From Tetracladium setigerum (Eukaryota > Ascomycota > Leotiomycetes > Helotiales), in NCBI GenBank assembly GCA_031472005.1, contig PZJY01000001.1:4278001-4342000 (forward strand): a stretch of 64,000 nucleotides of DNA. Direction: 5' to 3'. Every line of letters begins with the position of its first letter. Positions within the stretch are counted from its first letter, which is position 1. Of this stretch, positions 22,479 through 36,100 are shown in pieces. Under the pieces are notes generated by a model that saw nothing but the letters and a program-made list of their open reading frames with translations, was not told where the DNA came from and ran no database searches. Both the position numbers and the translations under genes were made by a program.

Positions 22479-23135
22479 CGAGGAGGCGAAGTCAGCTTGA
22501 AGAGCTAGTAAGATCATTTATGGTATGGGGATATTCTTTTGCTGACTATAGAAAAGTAAGCAATGCTACAACAGGGAATTGGGAGAGCATAAAGGAAGCG
22601 ATGGAAGGTTTTCTTGGATACTAAAAAAGGCACCATCAGGAGTTTTGGCGAGCAGCGCTTACATGTAGTGTATCGTGACAAGCTTGGGGACTGGATTTGT
22701 TGTCTCCGGCTTTAATTAAGCGGCATTAAAAAGTTTGACTGCAGCAGCAAAGGGGAAGCTGATTGTGCAGCGACTGTAGAGCGATGCTTCGTAGTTTGAG
22801 AAAGAGTGTGAAATGCGGATACCAAAATCAAAGGCCACTGTAATCGATCAAAACACTTATAAAATTACGGGAATGCTCACTTCCAAACTTGCTATTCGTT
22901 GCTGACTAAACCATCGGCGTCCCAAAATGGTGACCTGAAAAGGCGCCCGCCAAGCATTAAAGCCTCCCGCCTAGTTCATAGTACGTACTCTACAGAACAC
23001 GGGAGGGTACCTCAACGTCAACCTCCCTTCTTTCACATAAAAACCCAACATCCCAGACTCTCATCATTATTCGCAAACATTATCTTCTTGCTCCAAAAGA
23101 CTCTTTACTGTATTCAATTCTGAGAAGAAGTAAAC
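22479..23135. other. Intergenic with decayed repeat remnant
   Basis: The first 130 bp still resemble the HET repeat array (GGAATTGGGAGAGCATAAAG near 22573), showing that the array once extended further or that a copy has decayed. The remainder holds the promoter and CT-rich leader of the 2EXR gene. Confidence 0.55.
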
Positions 23136-24711
23136 ATGGATCAAGCTTCCGATATTCCTATTTCTAACTTGTCCATCTCATCATCTCAATCTCAACCTCA
23201 TTCTCAATCACAGTCTCACTCACAAAATACCCAAATCCTTTCCCCAAAAGAAACCAAAAACGAAAGCGAAAACGGAAATCATCATTCTTCTTCTTCTTCA
23301 GAAAACAACCCCAACACAAAAACATTCACTCTCTTCCCCACCCTCCCCTACGAACTCCGTCTCAAGATTTACGCTCTTATAATTCACTCACCGCGCATCG
23401 TTCGCATTTCATATAAGACTGTTTTCCATGGTCCCACTAAGGGATCGGGGTTTGGTGTGAATGCGCATTTGCTTCGTGGGGGTCGTGAGAGGAGAAATAC
23501 GGGAGGGGGGAATGAGAATGGTAATGGAGGGATGGAAGGTGAGTTTGAATTGTACTTGTATTTGTGTTTTGTATAGTGCAATTCTTTTTCTTTTGGGGAT
23601 TTTTTTGGGGGAAGGGGGGGCAGGTGGGTTTTCTCAGGGATTCTTAGGGTTTGAGGAGGTTGGAGTTTTTGTTTGGAATCGTGATGCTGATGTTGATTTG
23701 TATTGTATTGTACCGTACTGACTGACAGTGTTTATATAGGTGGAGCAGTGAGAACTGGAACGAGAACTGATACAGGAAGAGCAAGTGGAAGTCGGAATAC
23801 GGCTGCAGTAGCACCTAGCTTCAAGAGTGCTTGGGTCTCTGACACTTCTCCTCCTGCACTACTATATCTCTGTCAAGAATCAAGAAGTACATACCTCCTC
23901 CCTCCCTCCCTTTCCCCTTCACTTTCCCCCTTCCCCCTGCCCCCTAAACAAAAACTAACGATCCCTCCCTCCCACAGTCGAAGCACTAAAATCATACACC
24001 CTCGCATTCTCCTCCATCGAGGCCCGTTCAAGAATCTACTTCAACTTCGCCGTTGACACACTTCATTTCACCGGCTTTGAAGCCTATCAACTTGATCTCT
24101 TCCTTGGTGGGGATTACTACGGTGCTTCTGATGCTGAAAAGGTCAAATGTTTGAGGCTGGATGTGCCCGAGGAGTTGTATGGGAGACGCGGGTTTTGCTG
24201 GAGTGATTTGCGAGGGTTTGGGAATTGTATGTATTGTGTTATTTTTTCTTCCGTTTTCCTTTTTGATTTTTTCATTGTCTATTTTGCTTTGCTTGAGTTT
24301 TGCTTGCTCGGTTGTTTGTTTGTTTTTCTGCTGCTGGATACAATGTATTTCTTGCATTTTGCAGTACTGGGTATTTTCTTTCTATGTCTCATCACACCTC
24401 CCCTTTGGTTTCTTCCTTTGCCCCTTTCCACTCCTATACCTTCTTTCTTCCTCCCTTCCTCCACCCATCAAACAACTAACCCCCTCACAGTACAAACAAT
24501 CGACCTAATCGTTCGAGAAGCCGAAGACCAAGGTCCCGCCAAGAAAGAGCGATTGATGCGCTACTACAGGACGAGTCTGCAGAGAGTATGGGATGCTTAT
24601 TTGAAGGGGAATAGTGAGGGAGAGAGTGAGGGGGAGTGGGTTTTGCCGGTTGTGCAGGTGAGGAATGAGGAGACTGGGTTGGAATGGGGGAGTGTGGTGC
24701 TGGAAACTTAA
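23136..24711 (+). CDS. 2EXR-domain hypothetical protein
   Basis: Four exons were read: 23136-23538, 23740-23886, 23978-24226 and 24491-24711, about 339 residues. After a Ser/Gln/Asn-rich N-terminus of about 65 residues comes FTLFPTLPYELRLKIYALI, the opening of the 2EXR domain, a module common in Pezizomycotina and loosely F-box-like. LLYLCQESRIEALKSYTLAF is the usual second block. Introns 1 (201 bp) and 3 (264 bp) are long for this window and T/G-rich, so their exact ends are less certain. An alternative acceptor for intron 3 is near 24364. Function is unknown for most of the family. Confidence 0.75.
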
Positions 24712-24899
24712 TGGGCAAAGGGAAGGGTAGGAGGTAACTTAGTATCCTGAACCCTCCTCGAGTACCCTACAATTGAAAGAAGAATTAAGTAAGAAAACTA
24801 GAATCTTAACTCCTTTCATATAGTGATCCATTTTTATGCTCCTATCTTATATTGTAAGACGGTCGAAAAGAAATCTTTCTAAATGGAAAAAAATTAATC

Positions 24900-27800
24900 T
24901 CACATCAAACTACTCCTCCCACCAATCTCCCTCCCGCCCTCCCCATCCTTCATATCCCCATTCCTCCCAACCACAAACTCCTTATAAATAGCGCCCAACC
25001 GCCTCTTCTCCTGCACACTAATACTCGCCCTCGTCTCACCCAAGGCCTTGCGAATATGTTTCCACAAAATCAGCACTTCCTGCTGTTCCTTTTCCTCCCT
25101 TTCACCCCCTGTTCCATTGGTTGCGGACACTTCCTCTTTCCCACCGCGTCGAGCGCGCTTCTTGGCCTTTTTGATCTCCAAGAGTTTTTGTGAGATGAGC
25201 GTGCGCTCCGCGAGGAGTTTGGAGGCGTTGTGGCCGGCTTGGGAACGTTGTGAGGCTTCGAGGGCTTGTTCTTCGGCGCCGTAGCGGAATTGGGTGAATG
25301 ATCTGTTCCCACCAGTGCCGGTTCCATTGCTGGTGCCATTCGTGCGTTTCCCAGCAGCAGATTGTGATGGGTCTTGGTCGCCAAGGACGTCGTGAATAGC
25401 TTCCAGGTGAGCGTTATACACCAAAGCTTGCAAATCAGCTCCGGAGTATCCTTCGGTGTTGCTTGCGATTTCGGGAAGATTGTCGAGGACTTCGTCGGAG
25501 AGGTGGAGTTTCTTGCCGAGAGCGCGGAGGATGTCGATTCGATCTTCTTCGTTGGGGAGGTCGCAGATGAGTGATTTATCGAGTCGACCTGGTCTGAGGA
25601 GAGCGGGATCGATTAGATCCGGTCGACTCGTTGCAGCGAGTACGTAGACACCGCTTAAGCCCTCGGCACCATCCATAAGTGTAAGAAGTTGGTTGACGAC
25701 GCGATCCGTTACGCCGGTTGAATCGTGACCGCGCTTTGTCGCTACAGATTCAAATTCGTCAAAGAAGAGAACGCAGGGACGGGCGGCTTCGGCGCGTTCG
25801 AAAAGATCTCGGACACTTTTTTCCGAGGCACCGATGTATTTATTGAGGATTTCAGGTCCTTTCACGGAGATGAAGTTGAGACCGCATTCGCCTGCTACGG
25901 CAGAGGCGAGCATGGTTTTGCCGCAGCCTGGGTAGCCGTAGAGGAGGAGACCGGAACGGAGACGGAGTGGACATTGAGCGAAGATTGGAGCGTAGAGTGT
26001 GGGATACTGCAAGGTTTCGAGCAGAATTTTGCGGGTTTCATGGAGACCGCCGATGGAATCAAATGTGGTGGTGGATGTTTGGAGGGTGACGTTTCGAAGG
26101 GAAGCTGGAGTAAAACCTTTGAGTGCGGAGGTGAAGTCTTGTCGAGTTATCTGGACGATATCTTGGTCTCCTTGATACTTCGTAGCAGTGGACACAGCAC
26201 GAATGAGCGCCTCACTTCTAGCTCGGTCTACCAGAAGGCACAAATCTCCTGGCATATAGCCATCGGTTTCTCCCGCCAGGTCGAGAAAGTCGAGCTCTGA
26301 TGAGACAGAAAAGGATTCGTTGTTCTTGGACGATTGACCGCGTGATTTGGCTGGGCTTGCTGCAGCCATCCAGCCCCCGTTATCCTCCTCTTCTGACGTT
26401 CCGGGAGCAGTACTTGGACGACTCCCAACTTGAGATTCTGGCTTCTGTAGATCATGGTCCACAGCATTCTTCTTGACCAGCATTTCCATAACTCTACGCC
26501 GGCCTTCTTTGTTGGGTGCTTTCAATCCGACAATCTCCCTTACTACATGCCCACCAACGAGAACATTGTGAAGAGATTCTTTGGCTTGGGCTGTAGCTAG
26601 CAACACAACACCACTATCACGAGTGCAGAATTGCCGTACCACTGCACATACCCCTTCACTTATCTGACGACTGCGTCCATTCTCACTTCCAACTTCGAGC
26701 TCAGTCTCAACAGGACAAAGCCTATCTAAATCATCGAGAATGACAATCGCCTTTCCACCCAATCTTGCTCCCCAGGACGCACCCATAAATATGCGAGTAA
26801 ATGTTTCCTTGATTGCAGCTACTCGAGTCTCATCAGTTACAAGTTTTCGGCAAGAAAAGTATGTTGTGTGGAACAAAGTCTCTGACTTCAACCGATGGGC
26901 TAGAAGCTGGGCCACAGAACTCTTTCCAGATCCCAGCGCCCCGGTAAGGAGAACTGAGGACATATGCGACAAGTGTGATTGTAGTTGATCAAGCAGGTTG
27001 TCAATTCCAACAAGGACTGGTGGTTGTTTTGGAAGGGGGTCTCCTATTGAGTTTTCTTGGGAGACTGCCATCGGTCTCGGGATGGCGGATTGAACTTCTA
27101 ACGAGAACTTCCGCTCGCTACCAAGGAACCAATTGCAAGAATTCTTTCCAGATTCCGATGGTTCGGTATCAAATCGAACCATTCCTCCTTCCCAGCCAGA
27201 TGATTGATCTGCAGGCGCAGGTCCAAGAAGAGATCCACTTGTGATAGGACCCTCCAAAAATCCAGGACCGGTAGATTGCTTGCCATACATTTTCATAATG
27301 CGTCTTGCAGCTTCTTCTCGTTCAGCTTTTGATTCGCCACCAAATTTGAGGCCTTCATTGACCTTCCCAGAAGTAGTTGAGAATGGATAGATCTTCAGAA
27401 CCTGAGAGCCTTTTGGCGCTGGTTGGTTTGGATCTCGGGGAATAGCGGAGGACTTTGAAGCTTGCGTTGGAGCAGGCTCAATTTTGACAACTCCTCCTGT
27501 AAGACCTTCGCATGCCAACGAGACACATAGAGCCGAGGAGAGTGCAATGTGCTGGCTATCAGGCGGGTCATCCCAAGCCATCAGCTTTGCAACAACATTC
27601 GAAGATACTTTCCCAGCATCGCCCACATTCTCGTTTTCCTGCTGTTGTTTTTGCGGGTCTATTGGAGCCTGCAAGCTTGCTGGCTTCATAACCGTGACAC
27701 ACACCCAAGAAACACCTTTCAGTGTTTTCGAGAGCAAAATATCTCGATCAACCCAAACTTTCAAACTTTGATCCTCTTTGACGTCGTCAAACCACTCTCG

Positions 27801-28706
27801 GCAAACACTCATATCTAAACCCCGGAAGAATAACGCTGCTCGAGGTTCCTCACGTCCGCTTTTCCGCCGCACAGTACTTGCGCCACTTCTACCACTGGCA
27901 CTTCTTCTTGATGTAACGCTCCGGCTTTCTCCTGAAGGCCGAGAGACCTTTGACCTTTCCTTTGGCGCAACGATGACCTCGGCGTCTGGCGAGAGTTTTG
28001 CGAACGCTTGGCCAGTAGGCAAAGCCGGTGTGAGAGATGTAACAATGACATTTGCAGTTGAAGTTGGCGACAGATGCAGGGTGAGGGGGTGAGCAGGCTG
28101 AGCCGATCCACCTGACGGTTTAAATAACGGATTGGGGAGCGTCCGAATTTGTTGCAACAGGTTTATCTCAAGAAAAGTGGCATGCAATTCTATCATCTCC
28201 CAATCCTCCGGAGTCAGAGGCTCAATACAGACGGTATGCACATCTGGAAACTCTAGGTGTAAACTCGCTGTGACCTTCTGCCCATCGGAGATTCCTAGAG
28301 TGCGAGCAAATGTGGCATCGAGCTCTACCAAGGGGACATCTTGCTCTCGAATAGACGAATTCCCTCTTGTGCCTGCTATGCCATCTCTGCCAACAACTGC
28401 CCGTGGCTTGACCTTGCTCTGCATGCCCGTCCATCCCACGAATATCGACTTCGAGGTTGGTGCGCCATTCGCTTGATTGGGGCCGAGAGGAGATGGCACT
28501 CGATAGTTGAGCTCTATTATAACATTTTGTATGGGCTGGAACAGTTAGCGAGTGCTTTGTCGGCCTCGGGAGGGACGTACAGTATTCAAGTTGAGCAATG
28601 AAGATGACAGAGATGATGGTAGATTGACCATACAATTCTTAAGATGAATCAGTGATATTTCTGCATTAGTTGCAGTACTGCTTCGTCTCCGGGAATCGAG
28701 GGCCAT
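24900..28706 (-). CDS. PEX1: Peroxisomal biogenesis AAA+ ATPase Pex1
   Basis: Type II AAA+ ATPase that with Pex6 extracts ubiquitinated Pex5 from the peroxisomal membrane. Two exons: 28706-28581 and 28535-24900, joined across a 45 bp intron, 1253 residues, close to the usual size. The N-terminus MALDSRRRSS leads into the Pex1 N-domain (NCMVNLPSSLSS, IFVGWTGM). The D1 ATPase has Walker A GALGSGKS and Walker B VILDDLDRL. The highly conserved D2 has GYPGCGKT, FFDEFESVATKRG and the SRH-like ATSRPDLIDPALLRPGRLDK. The C-terminus is Lys/Arg-rich then Gly-rich. It diverges from MCM7 with 426 bp between the starts. Confidence 0.95.
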
Positions 28707-29132
28707 GTTGATAAATTGATAAGCAAAATGAAGCTGTCGGGAAAGAGAATATGAAGCCTTCGTCCGGTATTTGTTTATACTTCTTGCCGCATGTTTGCGA
28801 CAATGGAGAGAGTGAACCTCGGCATCTGTACTTCAAGGGGGAAGCGCTTGCTGTGGCTGGTGCACAGCTTCAAGCCACAGACGATTTGACGCGTAAAATC
28901 GCGGTTTGGCGACGTGAAACGACTTCCAAAATCCCCCAGCCTTCGCTTGGTCTACTCCCCTCCCTTTGCGACAACCTCAACAGCAGGCACATCTAACATC
29001 CCACAAACACAAAAACCCCGCCAAATACCCGCTAATTACCGCTGCTACTTACTTGTGCTCTTCTTCTAAGGATATTCAAAGCTTAGGTGGCATAATTCGA
29101 CCTGTTTGACAGCTTCAGGGGCGATAGAGAAG
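28707..29132. promoter_or_regulatory. Divergent promoter PEX1/MCM7 with MCB element
   Basis: The 426 bp between the two start codons contain ACGCGT at 28889-28894, the MluI cell-cycle box. It is followed by other CG-rich matches (ATCGCGG, GGCGACG). In yeasts MBF (Mbp1-Swi6) binds this core to drive G1/S genes, MCM genes included. The element lies about 240 bp upstream of the MCM7 ATG. Its use here is inferred. Confidence 0.6.
28889..28894. promoter_or_regulatory. Candidate MCB (MluI cell-cycle box) ACGCGT
   Basis: Exact palindromic ACGCGT core within the PEX1/MCM7 divergent promoter. A six-base match alone is weak; the position upstream of a replication gene makes it credible. Confidence 0.55.
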
Positions 29133-31787
29133 ATGGCGCTTCTAGGGTACAAGGCGCCTGTGAATTATGAAGAGCACCTGTGTGAGTCGCATTTGAACGA
29201 AACTTTAACGACTGCTAACCCACTTGCCAGCTGCCTTCGAGGACTTCCTCCGCAACTTCAAGACCTCTCCAGTCTCCGGTCTCGCAGGCGCCTTGGATGG
29301 CATGAACATTGACGAGGATGATTTCAGTGATGATTACGATGTTATGGATGATGATAATGAGGATGCCGGAGATGCGAGGCGGAGGGCACGGATTAATGCG
29401 AAGCAACCAAAATTAAAATATTCTGATTTGTTGCAAAAGATCGCAGACCGGGTGGAAAGCGACATCACAATCGACCTGGATGATGTAGCCAAGGTAGGAT
29501 GTTTTCTTTGGGATGGAAATGCATGTACTGATGTGTTGACAGTATGATCAACTTCTGGATGACAACGGGACCCCAATGCGCCTGGTGGACTCCATTGAGA
29601 CAAATGCGAAGCATTACCTGGAGATCGTATCAACTGCAATCGACAATATCATGCCCGCACCCGCCAGAGAAATCAAGTAAGCTACAATACGGTGGGAATA
29701 TGGTCCGGAAACTAACATATTGTAGCTTTAAAAGCGATGTGCTTGATGTTCTCATGTCACAGCGAACAGCACGAAACCAGCAACAGCTGCAGCAAGCCCT
29801 CGATTCAGGAGATTTCGCCGGAGTGCCAGATACTTTCCCACCAGAGTTGACCCGCCGTTATACCCTGAACTTCAAGCCAAGGACGAATGGTCCAGAGCCC
29901 CTCAAGGCCCTCGCTGTAAGACAGGTTAGAGGAGAGCATCTTGGTCACTTGATCACTGTCCGGGGAATTACCACCAGGATTTCGGACGTCAAGCCAACGG
30001 TAGATGTCAATTCTTACGTTTGTGATAGTTGTGGAAGTGAAGTCTTCCAGCCAGTCACAAGCAAGACCTTTGCACCTTTGACCGAGTGCCCGTCAGCAGC
30101 TTGTAAATTGAATCAAACAAAAGGGCAGCTGCATCACAATTCCAGGTCTTCAAAGTTCTTGCCATTTCAAGAAGTCAAAATTCAGGAAATGGCCGAGCAA
30201 GTCCCAGTTGGTCACATCCCTAGAATGTTGACAGTTCTCTGTCACGGCGCTATGGTCAGAAAGATCAATCCAGGAGATGTCGTCGATATTGCTGGTATCT
30301 TCTTGCCAACTCCCTATACGGGCTTCAAGGCAATCAGAGCTGGTCTTCTCACCGACACATATCTAGAAGCACAACATGTCACGCAGCACAAGAAAGCGTA
30401 CACCGAGCTTGCGATGGACCCAAAGTTGACGAAGCGAATCGAGCAATACAATACTTCGGGTCACGTTTATGAGTATCTGGCGAAGTCCATTGCTCCTGAG
30501 ATTTACGGTCACTTGGACGTCAAGAAGGCACTGCTGCTTCTACTGGTAGGTGGTGTTACCAAAGAAATGGGAGATGGCATGCGCATCAGAGGTGACCTCA
30601 ACATTTGCTTGATGGGTGATCCCGGTGTGGCCAAGTCTCAACTTCTTAAATACATTACAAAGGTTGCCCCACGCGGAGTTTACACAACTGGTCGTGGTTC
30701 TTCCGGTGTTGGTCTCACAGCGGCAGTGATGAAAGATCCTGTTACTGATGAGATGATTCTTGAAGGTGGAGCGTTGGTCTTAGCTGATAACGGAATCTGC
30801 TGTATCGATGAGTTTGACAAGATGGACGACAGTGACAGAACTGCAATCCACGAAGTCATGGAACAACAGACAATCTCCATCTCGAAGGCCGGTATCTCCA
30901 CAACTCTAAATGCTCGCACATCCATTCTGGCAGCTGCCAATCCTCTCTATGGAAGATACAACCCACGTCTTTCGCCAGTAGAGAACATCAATCTCCCCGC
31001 CGCTCTTCTTTCGCGTTTCGACGTTCTTTTCTTGATCCTCGATACTCCAACAAGAGACAACGATGCCCAACTAGCCGCCCACGTAACTTATGTGCACATG
31101 AACAATCGCCACCCCGAAACAGAAGGACTTGTCTTTACCCCCAACGAAGTCCGACAATATGTTGCTAAAGCTCGTACCTTCCGCCCAATCGTGCCCACGG
31201 CCGTTAGCGAGTACATGGTGAAAGCGTACGTTAAAATGCGAGAACAGCAAGCCCGCGACGAGAAGAACAAGAAACAGTTCTCCCACACTTCGCCACGTAC
31301 GCTCCTGGGTATTCTTCGTCTCTCGCAAGCTCTTGCTCGTTTGAGATTCACAGAGGAGGTCATGCAGGATGATGTGGACGAGGCACTGCGTTTGATTGAG
31401 GCTTCCAAGGAGAGTTTGTATCAGGATCAAGGTGGATATGGTAAGGATATGTCGCCTTCCTCTAGGATTTACAATCTTGTTCGCGCACTGGCGGAGAGTG
31501 GACAGTGTAGGCCCGATGATGCAGGCGAGGAAGAGGAGGGCGAAATGGAGATGAGCATGAAGAAGGTTGAGGAGCGTGTCACAGCAAAGGGTTTCACAAA
31601 AGATCAGTGGTTAGATGCACTGGGAGAGTATACTGGGTTGGATGTAAGTTTTCCTCGTTCTATTCTTTCTTGATTCATTATGCTAATATGATCGTAATAG
31701 ATCTGGCAAACAGCAGGCGGCGGCACACGTCTTTTGTTCATCGTATCAGATGCTGCTAATATGGCAATGGATGCAGATGACTATTAG
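29133..31787 (+). CDS. MCM7: DNA replication licensing helicase subunit Mcm7
   Basis: Subunit of the MCM2-7 replicative helicase. Five exons: 29133-29181, 29231-29493, 29543-29676, 29726-31643 and 31701-31787, total 816 residues. The N-terminal domain has VNYEEHL and an acidic stretch (DEDDFSDDYD). A zinc-binding region CDSCGSE...ECPSAAC follows. The AAA+ core shows Walker A GDPGVAKSQLL, Walker B CCIDEFDKM and the arginine-finger motif SRFD. The C-terminal winged-helix end IWQTAGGGTRLLFI is specific to Mcm7. All introns are 49-57 bp. Expression is likely linked to G1/S through the MCB-containing promoter shared with PEX1. Confidence 0.96.
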
Positions 31788-33135
31788 AATTGTTTCGTGT
31801 ACCTATGAGGTGTTCTCTTGCTCGAGATGGCGTTGGGGATCTTTTTTTTCATCATGATTTCAGGGCCTTGTTGATGTTGGAGCGAAGTGAGTGGATGATT
31901 GATACAACTCTATATCAAGCGCTGCGGCTTTTTCAAAATAGAAAAGACGGGATGCACTTAATGAATATTTTCTTTTGAAATAAGCCCTTGGAACCAACAT
32001 TGAAGATACTCTGGTTAAGATGGTAGGTACCTAAGGTAGGTAGCCAAGACACCTTGTCATCTCGAGCTGATACGTAACCTGCGGGTTTATTCACATTCTT
32101 TCTCCTTGGTATATCTTCGAGTTACTCGTGAGCACGAATCACACACAGCAATCGATAAATTCCCTCGTTGATATTCTCCCAGGTTCAGGGTCAACTCTAT
32201 CAAAGAGCTTTTTGCTCGTCCCATACGGGGATGACTGGGATAACAATTTGATTGGCGAGAAGAAGAGGATGATTGGAAGAATTGATGTGAAGGGAGTAAC
32301 GAAAAGAGGAAGAAAGTGAAAAGATTTGTACTATGAGTTATCATGAACAAGGTGCAGGAGCACCGCCTTTGCCTCCCTCGTCCCTTCCCGTTCACACGAC
32401 TTGCCCAACAAAAAGTATTCTTGAGATCCTCATCTTCCGACCTCGATCGTCTTCATTTTCTTCAAAACACGAACGACTGCCTCGACGGCATGACCATCAT
32501 CGTTGGCAACTGAGTATCAGGCCTTTCGTCACCGACGCGACTATTTGGCTGTAGACAGGATTATCTTTTAGGTAGGTCGAGCTCCGTTGTCTTTCGCATC
32601 ACTTCGCGTCCCATTCCGAGAGACATCAACTTGCGCACCTCAGTTTCCAGAAGCCATCAAGAGACGCCGCAGCTGCACATTCCGCTTTATTTCACCTGCT
32701 AAAGTGATTTCGAGCAGTTCTCACGCCGGCAATCCACTATCTTTCTTCCGCAATTCTGCCTCTTTCTCTGAGACGAAACACTCGCAAGATACTTCCACAT
32801 CACAAAATCGCGGCTGCCGGTTTGCGATCGATAGGCCTTCCCCCCCGGACTCTTCCTCTGTGATATTACACAATCGAACGATAGATTTCTCCCGTGCATT
32901 CCCTGTGAGTTCGTGATGTCTGCGGCTGCCCTTCGTTTCACTTCTCGTTATTTCATCTTCACCTTTCACCTATTCGTGGCATCACTAACAAACTATCCAA
33001 GTGTTGACTCGCGACTCACCTTCCCCAGCCAGGCTGCGATACTTCTTCGAGCCTTCGCCTCTGCGTTTCAAGAAAGCGGGGCCATCTCGTCCTTGACAGC
33101 ACCGGGCGCCCTCAATCCATACCGAGGACGCTGTC
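31788..33135. other. Intergenic and leader of the large axis-like gene
   Basis: 1.35 kb without a supported gene. The last 600 bp are CT-rich with open but feature-less frames, consistent with promoter and leader. No URS1-like or other meiotic element could be identified with confidence. Confidence 0.5.
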
Positions 33136-36100
33136 ATGGCTTCCCAACCACCAAAAGCTTCTCTGGAGGTTGCTCTATCGGCAGCTGTCCAGATGTTCGA
33201 GCAAGAAATGACAAAGGCAAAGGATACGGTTGGTCTTATCCCGTGAGTCTACCTGTGGACTATTATGGACTTCGCCTAATTCTGATTTAGCGTCTCTCAG
33301 TCAATTGATTTCTTGAAGGAGTGTGTTCGTAATTATCGGAAACTCGAGGAGGATGTTTCTGTTGAGCTTATTGATGCTCTTGTCTCCTTGGTCGACATCC
33401 AAAACAACAGTATATGTCGTCGGTTCGAGTCTTCGGTATTTTCGGTTGTGCTTGAGACATTGTTACAAGCCGAGACTAGTCGAGAGGCAGAAAGGGGGCT
33501 CTATCTCCTGACGGTGAGATATCGCAGTTTATGATATCAGTTGGACAATTGCTGATAATGACCAGGAATCTTTGCTTGCTGTGAACAACCAGATCCGAGA
33601 CAAGGAAGCTCTTCAGGTTCACAAGGAACAAATTGGGAAGGAAGTTCTTGTTCAGCTCGTACAATTCTTCATTAATGAGGAAAACCATCATGGCATGAGA
33701 CGATCGGTGAGTGTATAAGTACTTGTTAGGTGACAAAAACTGCTAACAGAGATGACAGGCAACAATACTCTGCAGGCAGCTCCTCATTGATCCTCCCGAT
33801 TTTTCTTTGAGTTCGTCGATTTATGACAGGTTTGAGCTTATGCCAGAGGAAATACGGTATGTTAATCTCCTTTTTAAATACTATGATATTGTGACTTTGC
33901 TGAGCCCTGTTACAGAAGGCAAATCGGCCTAAAAATGACCACGGAGAGCGATGGGCTTGTCAGACTCGTTTGTGGGCAATTACTTAGAGATCTCAACGTA
34001 CATGGATTATCACTGCCGCATTTCTTCCCCGACGGTTGCGACGTTCGTCTCTATGACGATTTCCCGCCTTCGTCACAAGGGAATACAGGTTGGCTAGCAC
34101 AATTCGATAAATATTATGAACAGATTCAGTCTCTTTCTGAGCAGTCCGAACAGTAAGTCAGCCATGCGAACAAGCACCAAAATAGCTAACGGGGTATAGG
34201 GCGGAGTCTTTGCATTGCGGATGGAGATTTACCTTGCAGCCAGACATCTCGTTTGGAGCTGCGCTGCAAAGTGGTGTACGGATGGTGGTACGTGATGGCG
34301 ACCTCACCATCATGGCAACTGCTTCAGAGACAAGCACCAATCAGTTACTTGATGTTCCTCTGAATATCATTCAAAAAATTCAGATTGTTTCCGAACCCGG
34401 ATCTCAGAGCGACGACGTTGAGGTGGTTATCCAGCTTGACAGCGGGATTGATTCTGTTTCTTATTTGAACGCCAAACCTATCAAAGCAACCATCCTTCGC
34501 TTCTCGGGCCTACTCGCAAATGCCAGAGAGTTTGCTGGTCAACTGAAACAAGATTGCGCCAAAATAGAAGTAGTCGAGACTGGCAGTGGTGGTGGATGCG
34601 CACGACAAAGCCAGGAGATATTCATTGATCGTGGGGATACAAAGAGTGTGGCTTCTGTAGATGGAGATGGAGACGAAGACTCCCACCAGGATCTGGATGA
34701 TATCCAAAAAGTTGCATTCTCACAAGAGGTGGTGTTGGTTTCCCGCGATCTCGACAGCGGTAGATCAGAAATGAGTGACGGAGGAAGTTTGGCTCAAGAA
34801 GGGTCAGAAGCGAATGAGAAGACGCAAGAACAGTTTTCGACCCCCTTGCCCCCAGCTCTTGCTCAGAGAATCCAGTATAAAATCGTCCGTGAAGAAGAGA
34901 TCGATGGGGAGTCGGACCGTTCACACAGAGTTCGTGCCGCAAACATGAACGAGAAATTGAATGGGGTTCTGGACCAACCAAGTGACGAGGATATTTACAC
35001 CGCAAGTCCCATTAAGCGCAAACCAACAACTGGTAGGAATGCTTCCGCCGAACAAGCTGCAACGCCCATCAAACACTCTCTCGCGAAGCCTGTCTCGATC
35101 TTTAATCAACTTATTCCGGTGTTAAAACACGGACATATCAGACCAAAAGCAAAGAAGCCTGTTCAACTAGCTAGAAACTCTCAAGTCCCTGTTGTATCCA
35201 ACCAAGAGGAGGATCTGTTGGATGACATTGCTTTGGATACGCGGCCGAAGAAAGCTGGGCCATCTGGAAAGGTTATCCTTGGTGCTGTGGTGGCAACCCT
35301 GCCAAAGCCGAAACCTCTCACGATGTTGAAGAAAGCGCATGGTCAGCGGAAGGCACATGAAGAAAAGGAATCCGGTGTTGAGTGCGATGACAATTTCACT
35401 AGCCCAGAAGCGGCTCAGTCGATGTCCGTTGTTCAAACTACTCTCTCTGTTCACAAGACAGGGAAGAGATACGCTCTTCCACTTAAGAAACCCGCCGAAC
35501 CAAAATATACTAATAAGAACGAGAAGGATATCTTCAATCTCCCAAGTGATGGAGAGGAGCCTGAGAGGAATGAAAAGAAAAACAAGATGACGGCAAATGG
35601 AAAGCAAAAGCCTCGAAAATCTGCAGGAGCCGCTGGCACAAAACCAAAGATTGCGAAAGCAGATGCGAAAAAGAAGCGGCAATCAGCACCAGGCAATCTT
35701 CAGGCTACTGCTACGACTCGACGAAGTCAAAGAGGTGCAGCTGCAAAGGCCAATGCTAAAATGAAAGGCCTCGATACAGCAGAAGACTCGGGCGCAACTG
35801 AGGAAGAAGATGCAATACCACCAAAGCCAAAGGCCACTCCAAAGAAAGACAGACAGAAGGAGGTAGCTGCAAAGACAGATGCACTAGATCTCGATGACTC
35901 TATTGACGACGAGGTTGAGGTTGTTGCTACAAAAAGACCAAACGCTGTCGCTTTGAAGAAGGAAGCTTGGAAAGCGGCTACGGCAAATCCCAGACCAAAG
36001 ACCTTAGATGATAGCGCAGCCGAAGAAGAGGAAGGTGCTACATTCCTTCACGTCAAACAATCAAAACAAACAGATCAGGTGCAGAAGAGGAGGAAGCAAG

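Noticed and set aside
21620..22517. Long open frames on the minus strand opposite the HET repeats (198 and 265 codons)
   Set aside because: They mirror the repeat period of the plus-strand gene and consist of the same 32-residue shadow repeated; no independent motif or start context.
32333..33290. Several ORFs of 73-125 codons before the large axis-like gene
   Set aside because: They sit in CT-rich leader-like DNA, overlap each other in different frames and have no family features; the last overlaps the real first exon out of frame.
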